From Plenodomus lindquistii (Eukaryota; Ascomycota; Dothideomycetes; Pleosporales; Leptosphaeriaceae), in the NCBI GenBank assembly GCA_025504975.1, contig JANUWI010000013.1:62001-126000 (forward strand): a DNA stretch of 64,000 bases. Direction: 5' to 3'. This document shows, piece by piece, positions 1 through 10,606 of the stretch. The position numbers and the translations under genes were made by a program. Position 1 is the first letter of the stretch. The number at the start of each line of letters is the position of its first letter. The notes below the pieces were generated by a model. That model worked only from the letters and a program-made list of their open reading frames with translations, was not told the origin of the DNA and made no database searches.

Positions 1-1560
1 TTAGCAAGCTATCTATATACCTTTAAATCTTTTTTTTAAAAAACTTTAATTATAACCTAAATTATAAGGTATTACTTAGAGTCTAGAAGTACTAGAGCTT
101 ATTATTAATAGTAGGGGGTAATAGCGTACGCAGTTTAATATTAAAGCTAGATATTATAGCCTTTAGATTAAAAAGAACTAAGCCTGCGCTTTAAAAGCCT
201 CTCTAGATATTATTTTAAGTAATAGTAGTATTAAAAGCAGTAATAAAGTATAGTAAAAACTTAATTTTAGTAATATAGTTAATCTAGTTATATATTAAAT
301 TTTTAGCTTAGCAGCTATACGCCTTCTTTAGAGGCGTAAAATAACTAATATTAAATAGCTATAGAAAGTATAATAAATAGAGAGGTATATAAAGAGTTAT
401 AATTTTATATTCTTTATAGTACTAATAGAATTTAAATAAGTTATAGCTTTTATAACTATTAACTATAAGTAGACGTACTATACTAATAGTACACTCTTTT
501 ATATACTTATTAAAGTGCTTTAACTAGTCTAGACTAAGCCTATTATCTATCTAGCTATTTTTAGAGACTATAAAAGCCTAGTTCTAAAGCAGGCTAGGCT
601 TTTTATACTAGATAGAGAAGTAGTGCTTACTAGTAAAAATAATAAAAAGTAAAATAGCCTACTCTGTTACATTAATACTTTAAATTACTATAGTCTACTT
701 CTAGTTACTCTACTATATAGATTTTAGATACCTTTAATAGTTAGCATCTATAATAACTACTCTAGTTAATATAACGCCTATTATAAAGCCTATTTTATTA
801 AAGTTATAGATATTTTTATTCTAAATACTATACTTAGCTTTAGTATTCTCTATAAACTAGAACTAGTTACTAATAACTACTAGATTTTTATAGAAAGCTC
901 TTTTATAATTATACTTATAATTAAATTTTACTTTAAGCTTAAAGTAATACTTAATAAAGATTACAGTCTAGTTCTTGCTAGTAGAGTTATAGTGCTAGGC
1001 TTTAAATAAAAAATTAGCTATATTTTTAATAGTAGTAAGCTAGAGTAGAAATTTTTTTATAGTAAAGTTAAAGATATATTTAATAATTACCTTTTTTTTA
1101 GTTTTAAATAGCTTTATTAAATTAAGCTTATAATTGCGTTAGAGTTGCTTTCTAGCGTGTTATTATAAAAAAGTTCTTTAGTAGATATTATAGGTAGCTA
1201 CAGCCTGTAGTATAGTAAATATTACGTCTTTTTAGATAGCCTATATAGCAAGCTATATCTAAAATTTATCTAAAGACTTCTTTACGTTGTTGCGTTGCAA
1301 TATTAATAGTAGTATAAAGTTTAGTAGGGTTTTAGCATAGCTAGGACACTTGCCTGTGTAGGACACTCGCCCGTAGAGTACGTTAGAGGGATTATAACAT
1401 CTAGCTCTAGAATCTAATAGCTATTTTTAAAAAAATATAGTATAATAGAATTTTCTTACGTAGTATTCTCCCTCTAAATAAGCCTATGTAGTAGGTTTAG
1501 AAGCTATAATTAGAGATGTTCTCTAGCTCTATAGGTAAGGCTTACTACCTACCTACTAGG
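1..1560. repeat. AT-rich, RIP-like degraded transposon relic (left edge)
   Basis: The sequence is extremely AT-rich, full of TTA, TAG and CTAG words, with stops in all frames and almost no TCA or TGA trinucleotides. This matches repeat-induced point mutation in Pezizomycotina. A GC-richer spot at 1342-1375 holds two tandem 17-bp copies beginning TAGGACACT. Just after it, 1391-1399 reads TGTTATAAT on the minus strand, which could be the TG start of a retrotransposon LTR, but this is weak. No domain could be assigned. The element continues beyond the left window edge, and normal-composition sequence resumes at about 1.56-1.6 kb. Confidence 0.75.
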
Positions 1561-1653
1561 GTAATTAGAAGAATTGCGCTTACTCCGAAAACTAGCTCTC
1601 AGCCACACCCTTCACTTCTAAGTAGCGAAAAAGCTCTGTTAACCGTGAAGATT

Positions 1654-4405
1654 TTACCAAATTGTTCCATCGGAGGTGAATGTCCAGCCCTCACTCGGAA
1701 TGGCGGTGATATCCCAAGCATTGAGGTCAAAGGTGAACTGGGAGGACGGCTGATTGGACATGCCTGTTTCGAGGTTAGTTCGACTGGCCTAAAACACTGA
1801 ATGTATGCTTGGTGTCTTCAAGACATGGCCCACCAAGGCTGCCATTGTATGGGGCAAAACTCAACCCCCGCTCTGGATGATGGGGCAAACCGATCCAGGT
1901 TCCCCATGGAGAGTTGCAGCAGGCTGTTTGCACAACAGGATTTATTGCTAGTGCTTCCATGAAAGGGCTGGCGCTCTGGCATGGCGGATATTGTATAGCT
2001 GGAGGTGGTCGAACAGCAAGACTTACCAATGTACGAAGTCAAAGATGTGTCTTGTAGGATAGCCTGATTTTCCGAACATAAGTTCCCATTGCCTTCGTTC
2101 TGCCCGCGTGCAGACGTACCAGACCTACGAGAATCAGTATGCATGCTGCTTTCATGTAAAGTCCCCGCTTTCGCAAGCACAAAACCTATGGCATGTGCCG
2201 CTTTTCTCGCCTCCTCTGAAATGGCATCGCTTTGCATCCAAATCTCTCTCGAGCCACGCAGGGCTGTTATGATTTCGTCGTCTCGGTTGAGAGTCATGCC
2301 ACGATACAGCAAGGAGCAAAGCATCATCGTGGCGGTTAATAGTTGGTGTTTAAGTACCGAGGAAAGACGCCAGCGCAGAATGTCTAGCCGGCCTCCGCGA
2401 CGCGTCTCCCCATGCAGAATGTGTTGGATGTTCAACATGGCTAAAGAGGCATCCAAACATACTCTCAGAGAGTGGGACAATAGGCCTTCGTCGACAGAGG
2501 ACGGCGCCATTACAAAGCGACGATGTAGAGCGATCTGGCCCTTGTAGAGTAAATGGCTAAGGAAAAGGCGCGACATGATGAGTTGCGGAGAGTCAGCAAG
2601 ACTAGCCGTTATTGACTTCATTTCAAAGGGTGGAGGAATGCTCGCTGCAGCTTCATGTAGCTTCATTTCGGCGTGGAGGACGTGGGCGTGATCGTAAGAT
2701 GTCACGTTGGCCATGGTGTCAGACACAATGCCAAGTGCTACCAGCATTCTGCGTCGTGCTATGGTACCCAGAACAGTGGTGATCTCGGTCTCGGGACGCG
2801 ATGCAGGAAGCTCAAGGGTATCATCGTCGAGATCGCTATCGTTTAGATTTCGCGGTTCAGCCGTGTCGCACTGCCAATCCGAGATGCTTCGCGGCAGGCC
2901 CATCTGGCTCGAGATTAGGACATCGCATTGAAGGACAATGGTCCAGACCCTGCGTCGCATTTCGCTTTCTAAGGGAGTGAGAGCGGGGAAATTGTCAGGA
3001 TCGCGATGGCAGCCCATGCGTAGTGCAAGGTTGACCTCGAGGGCAAGCAGGAACCAAACGTCCTTGTCAGCATCGGCCCGAACAGAAAACTCAATGTACA
3101 CATGGTGTATAAAGGCCTCGAGGACATAGGGACCTCCTTGCGTGTACTCACTTGCTACAAGACACTGTGCGACCTTTTGGCGGTAGGAGCTGACTTGGAG
3201 AGCCTGCTGGTCGATGCTGTGGCCATGTACAGTGTCGCTGGGATCCGAAGCGAGGGCAGCAAGGCAACAGATGCCGAACAAGAGACCAACCCAAGCAATC
3301 GGTAGTGCATATGGATCGGCCCAGAAAGCATCGTACTATGTAGAGTAGGCAGTCAGTCACCCAATCCGGGGCCGCGGGGAGCAGGCGCACGATTTACCTT
3401 GCGGAGAAACGTCGGGCTATGCACCACGGCTGATGTGCATGTCAGATACATGTGATATGTATGCACCAGTCGATGGCACGCAGGGGTGGGGGCAAGGAAT
3501 TGCACTTACGCGAGATCATTTCCTGGCGGTTGAAATAGTGTGATATGTAGCGGTCGATGGTGGCTCTGGACGGAAGGGCGGCGATGAGCTCAGCGTGCGA
3601 GATGGGTTCGCCCGAGCCGTAGAGCAGCAGCGAATGTGTCGTGTGGATGGCATGGTCGGAGCCAGGCGCTGCAGTAGTGCCGTGGTCGGGGCTCTCGAAC
3701 AGCCTCATCTGCTCTTGCTGCTCGAAATGATGCTTGAGCTCAGCGATGCTATCCATGATGGCAGCCCAGTGGTCGCTGCCAATGTAGTGCGGCTGCGCCT
3801 CTCCCGCGTGCATGATGCCATGGTCGGTCGCGCTGCGGGCAGGAGACGCAGCGTGGGGTGGCGGCGGGCTGATGCCGCCGCTAATGCCGCCGCTAATGCC
3901 GCCGCTGATGCCGCCGCTGATGCCGCCGCTGATGCCGCTGATGCCTCCACCGAGGGTGGTCGAGGGAAGGCGCGGGGCGGTCGTGGGCTGGGCGGCAATG
4001 GACATGACGAGGCGCTCGAGCTGCTCGAGGCGCTGGTGCATGCCCGGGGCACTGCGAGCAGCAGGGACCAAGACATTGTCGGGGTAGGTGCAAGTCTGGC
4101 TGCGGGAGGCGCAGGTGGAGCACGGCTGCTGGCGGTCGCAGCGGAGTCTGGTACAGGGCACCGTTAGTAGCGCGCAGAGGGTGTAGTGTACTGTGTACAA
4201 AGTAGGCGTACTTGCGGCGGCGACAGAGATCGCACGAGAGCTGCGTCTTGTCGCGGCGTCGACTACCGGTACTGCCTCCAAGACGAGTGCGCGGGCTGGC
4301 TCGAGGCGTGGGCTCTGCGCTTGCGGCCCCCGTTGCCGTTGCCGTTGCCGTTGCCGGCGCCGTCGCGGCCGACTTGTCCACGGACCGAGACGTGGACGCG
4401 TCCAT
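1654..4405 (-). CDS. Zn(II)2Cys6 transcription factor, fungal-specific domain, six exons
   Basis: A nuclear transcription regulator, target unknown. The model is exons 4405-4212, 4147-3510, 3429-3398, 3335-2027, 1947-1834 and 1763-1654 (798 codons, all junctions in phase). Introns are GT-AG, several with a CTAAC-like branch site. Intron 1 falls inside the zinc cluster; splicing gives a CX2CX6CX5CX2CX6C motif starting near residue 58. An Ala/Thr-rich N-terminus precedes it and a Gly-Ile-Ser repeat follows. The middle region has the HSPTF...YDAFWADP motif and a long helical stretch of the fungal_trans class. The C-terminus is acidic and aromatic, ending TIW. The exon 4/5 acceptor is the least certain junction (TAG at 1948, or AAG slightly upstream). 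The frame is otherwise unbroken, so the gene looks functional. It lies upstream of, and on the same strand as, the MFS transporter gene. Confidence 0.85.
3869..3944 (-). repeat. 12-bp coding minisatellite (Gly-Gly-Ile-Ser repeats)
   Basis: About six tandem 12-bp units, read on the minus strand as GGCATCAGCGGC-like, encode successive Gly-Gly-Ile-Ser units within exon 2 of the Zn2Cys6 regulator. The units are whole codons, so gain or loss of copies keeps the frame. They form a low-complexity linker between the DNA-binding and middle regions. Confidence 0.85.
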
Positions 4406-4948
4406 GCGTAGCTGGCGTCGCTGTCACAAAGCTCAACGGTGTATACAAGTACGCAGCAGAGCGGGCGATGGGGGTGCTGAGGCCTTCGCAGCTGAGGGCG
4501 GCGAGCATGTGTCTGCCTTTACCATACAGTACAGTACACAATACACTTGTGCCCAGACCGCGCCGCACGCACTAGCTGTCATCTTCCTTCCACAAACGCC
4601 CGACTCGACGTCTGCTGGCTATCACACATGTAGGTCCTGACCATGACGCAGCAATCGTTCGCTAACTCGTCCAACACTAGCAGGGGGTAAAAGCATGGCG
4701 GCGATCACGTGCGCCATGGCATGCCTACACAGTACTCACAGGCGGCTTGCATAGCTTTCGAACCCTCTATGCTTCTATCCTGCATGGTGTGAGTGGCGAT
4801 TCTCTCATTATGCCCGTATAGATACATTCCAGCTGTTGCTCAGCTCCTTGCGCCGCCTGCGTAGCCATCCTTGACCCTCAGCCCATTTGTGGCAGCTCGC
4901 ATCTCTCTGTCAACTGTCGTCGGCAGTCATCCGACCCACAAAGTCCAC
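4406..4948. other. Intergenic: upstream region of the Zn2Cys6 regulator
   Basis: This lies between the start codon of the regulator and the stop codon of the MFS gene, both on the minus strand. It is the 5' region of the regulator and the 3' region of the transporter. Several frames are open by chance because of GC-rich composition. No gene, RNA or repeat was recognised. Confidence 0.5.
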
Positions 4949-6587
4949 CTAAAACACCACGGCCTCCTTCGCCCGCAGCCGCTCGCCGTACTTGTACAAT
5001 AGGATGGGAGGGACAACGAATAGTAATGCTAGAAAGCCTAGCAACGTGTTACCCCAACCATATCCCAGTGAATCATACAGCCGCGGCCCGGCTAATGGCA
5101 GGAATGCACCGCCCATGTATCGCAGCACGTTGTTCGCGCTGAGGGCCGACGCAGCACCTTTGGACCCGAACAGCTCAATGATGTAAAGTTGCGTGGGCAT
5201 CTAACTCTGTCAGCCATCCTGAAGAGCATGCACGGATTCTGCGGTGCTGACTTACCAGAACGAAATAAGCCCCAAATCCGATGAAAAATGTCCCAATAAT
5301 AGGAACCATCCAATGCACCTTGTAGTGCGTCGTCCAGCCATAGATGAAGAGCCCAACGGCCACACACGGACTGAGCCATACCATGAGCAGAAGGCGATAT
5401 TCCGGTTTGGGCGTGCTGACGCCGTCCGCCTTCATGCGCGCTGCTTGGATTCGTGGGTTAATCTTGCCGAAGATCACTACACCTGCAACCAACGCGATCC
5501 CCAGTCCAAGATACACGAGCCCCGACACAGACGATGAGAACCCGTACTGGCCCCGAAACACTCCGTTGAACGTCGTGAAGAGGATGTAGATGTCTCCAAA
5601 CACCAGGGCAGCGTATATCGACAGAGCCAACACCACCGGTGACCTGATCAGCATCATGGTCGGCCGCACCAGTGACTGAGCCAGAACATGTCCATGGGAC
5701 AATGTGTGCGCGAGCTTCGATCTCAGGCGCGTGTTACCCGTCGAGAGCCGCAGTCGAGCCGCCTTGCGCTCGAGCAGAGCCTTTGGGGACGTCTCTCGCA
5801 TAATGAAAATCGTCGCGATCTCAGCGGCGCCACCCAAGATGACCAGAAGCCACGAGGTCCAGCGCCAGCCTTTGCTTCCTGCAAGGAAACCGCCAATGAC
5901 AGGTCCAAGAACCTACCATGCGTTAGCTCACGTCTTCGAAACGGCTGCAAGCATTCGACACGTACTGGTCCCGCCAACGGCCCCAGGCTGAAGAGTGCAG
6001 TTGCAAGGCCTCTGTCTGCCGGACACGTCACATCTGCGATGGTGCCGCCACCCATGTTCAGAGGCATACCGCCAGCGCAACCAGCGAGGAACCGAAATAC
6101 CATGAACCCGGCCATGTTAGTGCTCAACCCAGTCCCGACCATGAACCCAATGAATGTCATGTTGGCTGCATGGTATACAGGCAACCGGCCAAAGAACTCA
6201 CCTAGTGGAGCAAGGAACATGGGTCCCAAAGCTAAGCCGACCAAGAAGATGGTCACAGCAAGTGAGCTCACCGTCGGGTCGTCGACATTGAAATCGGCCA
6301 TGACACCTTCGATGCCCGGTGCTACCATGGTTGTGGCCATGTTGCTACATTAATCACTCCATGTCAGCCAGTGATTCACTGTAATCGTCAGGTACCTACG
6401 GAATCAGCCCCAGTATCGCGACAATGATAATGTGCGCCCATCTCTTCCGGCTAGGCCAGTTGATCGGATTGGCCTCATCATCTGGTCCCTCCCAGTCAAC
6501 CAAGAGCGCACTCTCTACTTCGCTCTCACGTGGAACTGCAGCCTCCAGAGAAGCCTCTTTCTCGCTATTGCTGGTGACCTGTGACAT
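4949..6587 (-). CDS. MFS transporter (DHA1 drug:H+ antiporter type), four exons
   Basis: A multi-pass plasma-membrane transporter that probably exports a small molecule. Exons are 6587-6400, 6344-5966, 5912-5256 and 5200-4949, giving 491 residues; the introns are 53-55 bp and all junctions are in phase. The N-terminal cytosolic tail is acidic with an NPINWPSRKRW motif, typical of fungal DHA1 proteins. It is followed by ATTMVAPGI, the LGEFFGR loop between TM2 and TM3, a glycine-rich FRFLAGCAGG segment, and LGPVIGGF...WRWTSW of TM5-6. The C-terminal half is complete with paired helices and a basic cytosolic end. The start is chosen at the first ATG before the conserved tail. A 593-bp region separates it from the AflR-like pseudogene on the other strand, so the two may once have shared regulation. 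The substrate cannot be read from the sequence. Confidence 0.9.
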
Positions 6588-7180
6588 CTGTTTGGCGTTG
6601 TGTGTAGTCAGTTGTGCAAGAGTGTCGGATCGTTGCGAATGGAAAGAGAGTTTGCCTTGGTAAAAACTTGTTGGACGAGTCTGTTACCATAACAAAACGA
6701 TAAGTTTGCTGTTTCCTATTGCGGCAGCGGAGCATCCTGTTAACGCCGGGCCAGACCCGGGCCTTGCGTCGGAACGTCCGCGGATGATCGACAGGGCGCC
6801 TTGCGGGCTGACAATGCCCTGTGTGTAGCCCAATCACGTGTTCTGATAAGCAAATACAGATCTATTTGATAAGCGTCATTGCCCACCGTGTACCCACAGC
6901 TCACTAGATGGGTCTTCATGTAGTTACGACATGGGAACGTTAGCCAGGTGTTGGGGATCAGCTGGGGTTTTACGCAGTACAGGGACTTGAGTAGGGTAAA
7001 GACTGGAGTATAAACGCACAGATACATTACGCGACCATTCAAACGGTTACAATAACTCATCTTCTGCTGTCCGATATCTGCCATATTCAGAACCGTGATA
7101 GGATCCCATCAAAACATCACCTGTCATGCGCACAGCCTTTTGTACGACCTGATACTCAAAGGGATAATATAGCAATCAAC
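6588..7180. promoter_or_regulatory. Divergent promoter between MFS gene and AflR-like pseudogene
   Basis: The 593-bp region holds motifs resembling fungal regulator sites. 6770-6780 is an inverted CGG half-site pair with 5-bp spacing (CGG-N5-CCG), a Zn2Cys6-type site. 6830-6840 is a CCAAT box overlapping the E-box CACGTG. Two GATAAG words follow at about 6844 and 6868 (GATA-factor type). Such motifs occur by chance; only their clustering between two divergent genes makes them notable. Confidence 0.35.
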
Positions 7181-8632
7181 ATGGCGCGTGTGTATGATGA
7201 AACTACCCGGGCGATACTTCGCACCTCGTGCGAGCGCTGTCGTACGCAGAAGCTTCGATGCATCCCCTCTCCCAAAGCAGCGGCTGGCGCATTGTGTTTG
7301 CGCTGTGTGAGAGCTAGATTATCAGATTCCTGCATCTTCAACTTGCGATCCAAAACGGGGCGTGGTGCTGGCCGCAGTCGGAAACTTTCCGACAATGGCC
7401 AGGGCTCTCCAAGGAAGGACAAAGAAATGTCACCGTCTTCTCTACCTGGAGTGAGCAAATTTACTCTTGCAGGCGTCAGTCCTGCCTTTGCCGAATCGTC
7501 AAACTCAGAACCCCTGACAGCACTACTGATTACGCAAGCCCTACCCATGCTCGATCTAGACGATAACTCGCTCAGTTCTGCTACCGTCAGTGGCAACAGC
7601 AGTATCTCCGATTTTTGGCAAGACAACACAACAACGCCAGACACGTTTTCCCTCGACGACTTTCTGGATCAGTCCCCGGCACTTCTCTCCATGGACAAGT
7701 CTGGTTTCACGGACGACGAAGGCGGTTGTCCGAAGTCAGTCGATCTCGTCAATGGCATCCAGATGCTGTTTCCATGGGAAAACACTGCAGACTCGGACTT
7801 TCAAGGCTTAGCCTCATCGCCTTCAGATATCGCTCACCTTGGCCATCCTCAACTCGACATGTTTTCTAAGAACCAACCGCATCCCCTCATGCGTTTTATC
7901 TTCCTCTTGACGGAGATGTCCTCCTACGAGGGTCGACTATTGAAGCTCTCCAGCAGCATGTTCCACGATTATCCAATTGGTGACGCAATCTTCCTATCCC
8001 ACCGTTTCTACGGCATCCTCCTCGACCACAATCGCAACACTTGCATCAGCCCAACATCACGCACGAGCACATCCGACTTTCTGCTCAGTGTTTCGTGCTT
8101 TGTCACCCTAGCCCGCATATACTCCACCATCTTCGACCACTTGCGCGAGTACATCTTGCAACTGGGAAAAGCGTCACCGACCCAGTCCTTCACTGAATCC
8201 AAGCAATACCCGCTGGAAGCAGACATACATCTTTACCGAGGGCTGAAGCTCAGCCAGTTGCAACCCATCTGTCTATGCATCAGCTGAGACCCAGTGAAAA
8301 AGGCAGTGTTCATGCTACTTAACACACTACGTTGTGCCGTTTAGGGTTCCCGCGGATTCGCGCATTGTGGACCCTGAAAGCCAAATCGATAGCCTTGCAG
8401 CAACAGACACGAAAAGCGCAGAAAGCATGGAACTAGCAGAGGAAGATGCCATGGACCTATCAGCTCACGACAGCCTGTACCAGATGGTCAAGAAGCAGGC
8501 TATTCAACTACGAGGGAAAATCAAGGCAACACGCAATCTGTCACAAGAGCGCTGCAAACATCGATCGCCCGCTCCGCCCAACTTTTAGAATCGGCTCTGA
8601 TGGAGTCGTTGAAGTCTGGGTACGTTATCTAA
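7181..8632 (+). pseudogene. AflR-like Zn2Cys6 cluster regulator, disrupted
   Basis: Resembles pathway-specific regulators of the AflR family. The N-terminus carries six cysteines (residues 17, 20, 27, 39, 42, 51; a long CX11C loop), followed by basic and Ser-rich stretches. The conserved LKLSQLQPICLC motif lies near residue 360. The reading frame is broken. An in-frame TGA at 8285-8287 is followed by clear in-frame homology (DPVKKAVFMLLNTL), then a frameshift near 8342-8346. A further frameshift near 8558-8561 precedes the usual C-terminal SIARSAQLLES helix, which ends at TAA 8630-8632. The TGA sits where a Trp codon is expected, which fits a G-to-A change. If translated, the product would stop at residue 368 and lose the last quarter. 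An intron over the TGA is unlikely because no donor restores the frame. Confidence 0.75.
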
Positions 8633-8894
8633 TTTATCAAAAATACGTAGACATCCATCGCCGTTGTCGACGAGGATTGGGGCGTCGGCGCCTCCTTCGA
8701 TGGTGGCGTTGAATCCAGGCCCGTAGATGCTGCCTCCCACGATTGTTTCAACGACGCGGACGCCACCTTCGATCAAGGGTATGGGACCAAAGGTTTTTCC
8801 CAGGTTCACAGTGGCGCTAAAGAGATAGACGGGATTGGGGAAGAATGCGGGCACGGAGGCGGGTGTTGGGGTGTGTGCGTTGGATGCCGCCATG
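8600..8894 (-). pseudogene. DUF3237 (UPF0311) family protein, 3'-truncated
   Basis: Starting at the ATG at 8894, the reading frame encodes an N-terminal Ala/Pro segment followed by YLFSATVNLGKTFGPIPL, a GGVRVVETIVGGSIYGPG block and a GGADAPILVDNG block. These are typical of the first half of DUF3237 beta-barrel proteins, which are frequent in fungal secondary-metabolite loci; their function is unknown. Similarity stops at about 8660 and the second half of the domain is missing. The break lies about 30 bp from the end of the convergent AflR-like relic, so a deletion probably fused the two 3' ends. The longer open frame that extends upstream to 9487 merges unrelated pseudogene sequence. Confidence 0.65.
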
Positions 8895-9229
8895 GCGATC
8901 GAGAGTATTCGCACACAAGGAGAGTGATAATTTTGGTTTGTATGATAGGCGTAGGCAATCCTATGGGATGATGACGTATGCAGCGGAGGCTGCGCTGATG
9001 TTAGTCCGCTGCTGTAGAACCAAATTCGTGCTGAGTACGTGCTTATTGCTCTGGGGCATGCCGAGGACTTCTCGGACATTTTCCATAACAAGAAGCAGTT
9101 CGGGATGTTCGCGCACTGGTTTTGGTGTACCTGCTTGGCGAGATTTCCCGATGGATTGGAAGGGCGCTGATCGCCCGCGGAGCTCCGAGCTGTCTTGCAT
9201 CGTAGCAACCCCCCGAAAGATTGTCTAAC
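8895..9229. other. Unassigned relic sequence between DUF3237 and MFS fragments
   Basis: Normal base composition with short open frames on both strands but no recognisable domain. It lies where the C-terminal half of the minus-strand MFS transporter should be, but no transmembrane-rich reading is visible, so that half seems deleted or replaced. Nothing further can be supported. Confidence 0.4.
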
Positions 9230-10344
9230 ATACTCGCAGAACTCTGCATTCCAAGCCTGAATTTCCCCAAGAAGCAACGTCAACATGTCCTTTAAATCGC
9301 CCCTTTCAGCGCGTTCGACTCGCATATCGTCACTAGCCCTCCACAGATCGGAGCAATCTTGCGCGTCACGCCAGTAAGACAGGTGCATATGTTTCGAGTA
9401 GGAAGTAAGCATATCAGGCTTGTGAGCAGATTGCACGAAAGCGCGACGGACCAGGCAGGAGGTACAGCGCCAGTCATGTGACACCACATATGATTGAACT
9501 GATCCAAAACGTCCACCTCCAATTAAACAGGGATGAATAACCCGATATGATCGGTCCGATCACGGGCCCAAGGTTCACGAACTGTACTATAATCAGTACT
9601 GGCATGAAGATAAGCAGAAAGTTACCTCACTGCAAGAAGATTAGCAATAGCCCGCCCACAGGTAAGCTTGTCATAATAGATGTCCGCAAGCATCCCTGGG
9701 GCAATGGTATATGGACCAGATGCGTCAACACCTACTAGTAAGCGAAATACTAACAGCAATGGCCAATTGGATGTGAGCGCATAATCAACGTTACACGCCG
9801 TGTAAACCACAAAACATGGAACCAAGACTGCCTTTCTTCCAATGGTTTCGCTCAAGGGAGCAAAAACAATTGGGCCAAACACATACCCAACAAGGAACAA
9901 AGAGATGGGGAGAGCCAGCTACTGGTCGGATTAGATATGAAATTCGTCAGCGATGGATAGCATTGCTCCTGCTGGAAGTGACGAGCTGACGGTGCTATTG
10001 GCCATGGCAAGTAGACTAACCAGCATCACGAATAGCTTTTTTTTCTACAATGCAGTTAGCAACTTCAAATTAGAGATGCAAGGCTTTGAACGGACCGTGC
10101 TCCAGTTCTTAGGATCCGCCGCATCTTTCGGAGCGAATGTGAGGATGGATATGACCATTGTAGCTGTTTTCGGCCTGTCTTTGGCTTGGTATAAGTGTTT
10201 GAGTTTAGTTAGTATCATGGTTTGAGTTCGCCTGCATTTAAGGGAGTGAGATTTGATGTTCGGACCTCTGTTCCTGGAGAAGTTACCTCTCCGAATGCCC
10301 ATTAGCGCGATTACGTCAATGGCTACATCGATGGACGTCACCAA
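9230..10344 (-). pseudogene. DHA1-type MFS transporter relic
   Basis: Minus-strand fragments of an MFS pump in the correct order: DPKNWSTVR in the N-terminal tail (about 10.09 kb), a TM1-like segment with SSSLPAGAM, LFLVGYVFGPIVFAPLSE (about 9.87 kb), a FRLLVG helix, LGPVIGPIISGY...NWRWTFW (about 9.55 kb), and ETYAPVLLA (about 9.39 kb). The frame is broken by TAA at 9933-9931, TAG at 9921-9919, TGA at 9476-9474 and TGA at 9368-9366. Each can be explained by one C-to-T or G-to-A change from Gln, Gln, Trp and Arg codons respectively, which is the RIP signature. The C-terminal half is absent. Exon boundaries were not resolved. Confidence 0.75.
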
Positions 10345-10606
10345 TCATGGACTGTCCCGAACGTTTGAGCAGATATTGAGGACATTAGGGGAGACGCGTA
10401 TATTCATTTCAAGATTGTCGACGCTTATAGCTCTCGCAATCAATTACCTTGAATTCCTAACAACTGAGTAAAAGAAGCAAATCATGTCGCCGATCTTTCT
10501 ATCTTATCATGAATGAAACACGGATGGCATCGAGCCCTGCCTTCTCAACCTCCCGGAAACCGTCGACAGCGACAGAGCGCCCCTTTCAGCATCTATTGTT
10601 CTGCCT

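Noticed and set aside
1320..1410. LTR of a copia-type retrotransposon
   Set aside because: A TGTTATAAT start on the minus strand and tandem 17-bp units are suggestive, but no second LTR or internal domain is visible in the window.
3869..3944. CRISPR-like or regulatory repeat array
   Set aside because: Units are 12-bp in-frame codon repeats inside an exon, without spacers.
3595..4640. Several 90-190 codon plus-strand frames over the Zn2Cys6 gene
   Set aside because: They arise from GC-rich codon bias and the 12-bp repeat; the minus-strand spliced model explains the region fully.
8585..9487. A single 300-codon minus-strand gene
   Set aside because: The frame merges out-of-frame MFS sequence, unassigned sequence and the DUF3237 start; only the DUF3237 part has recognisable homology.
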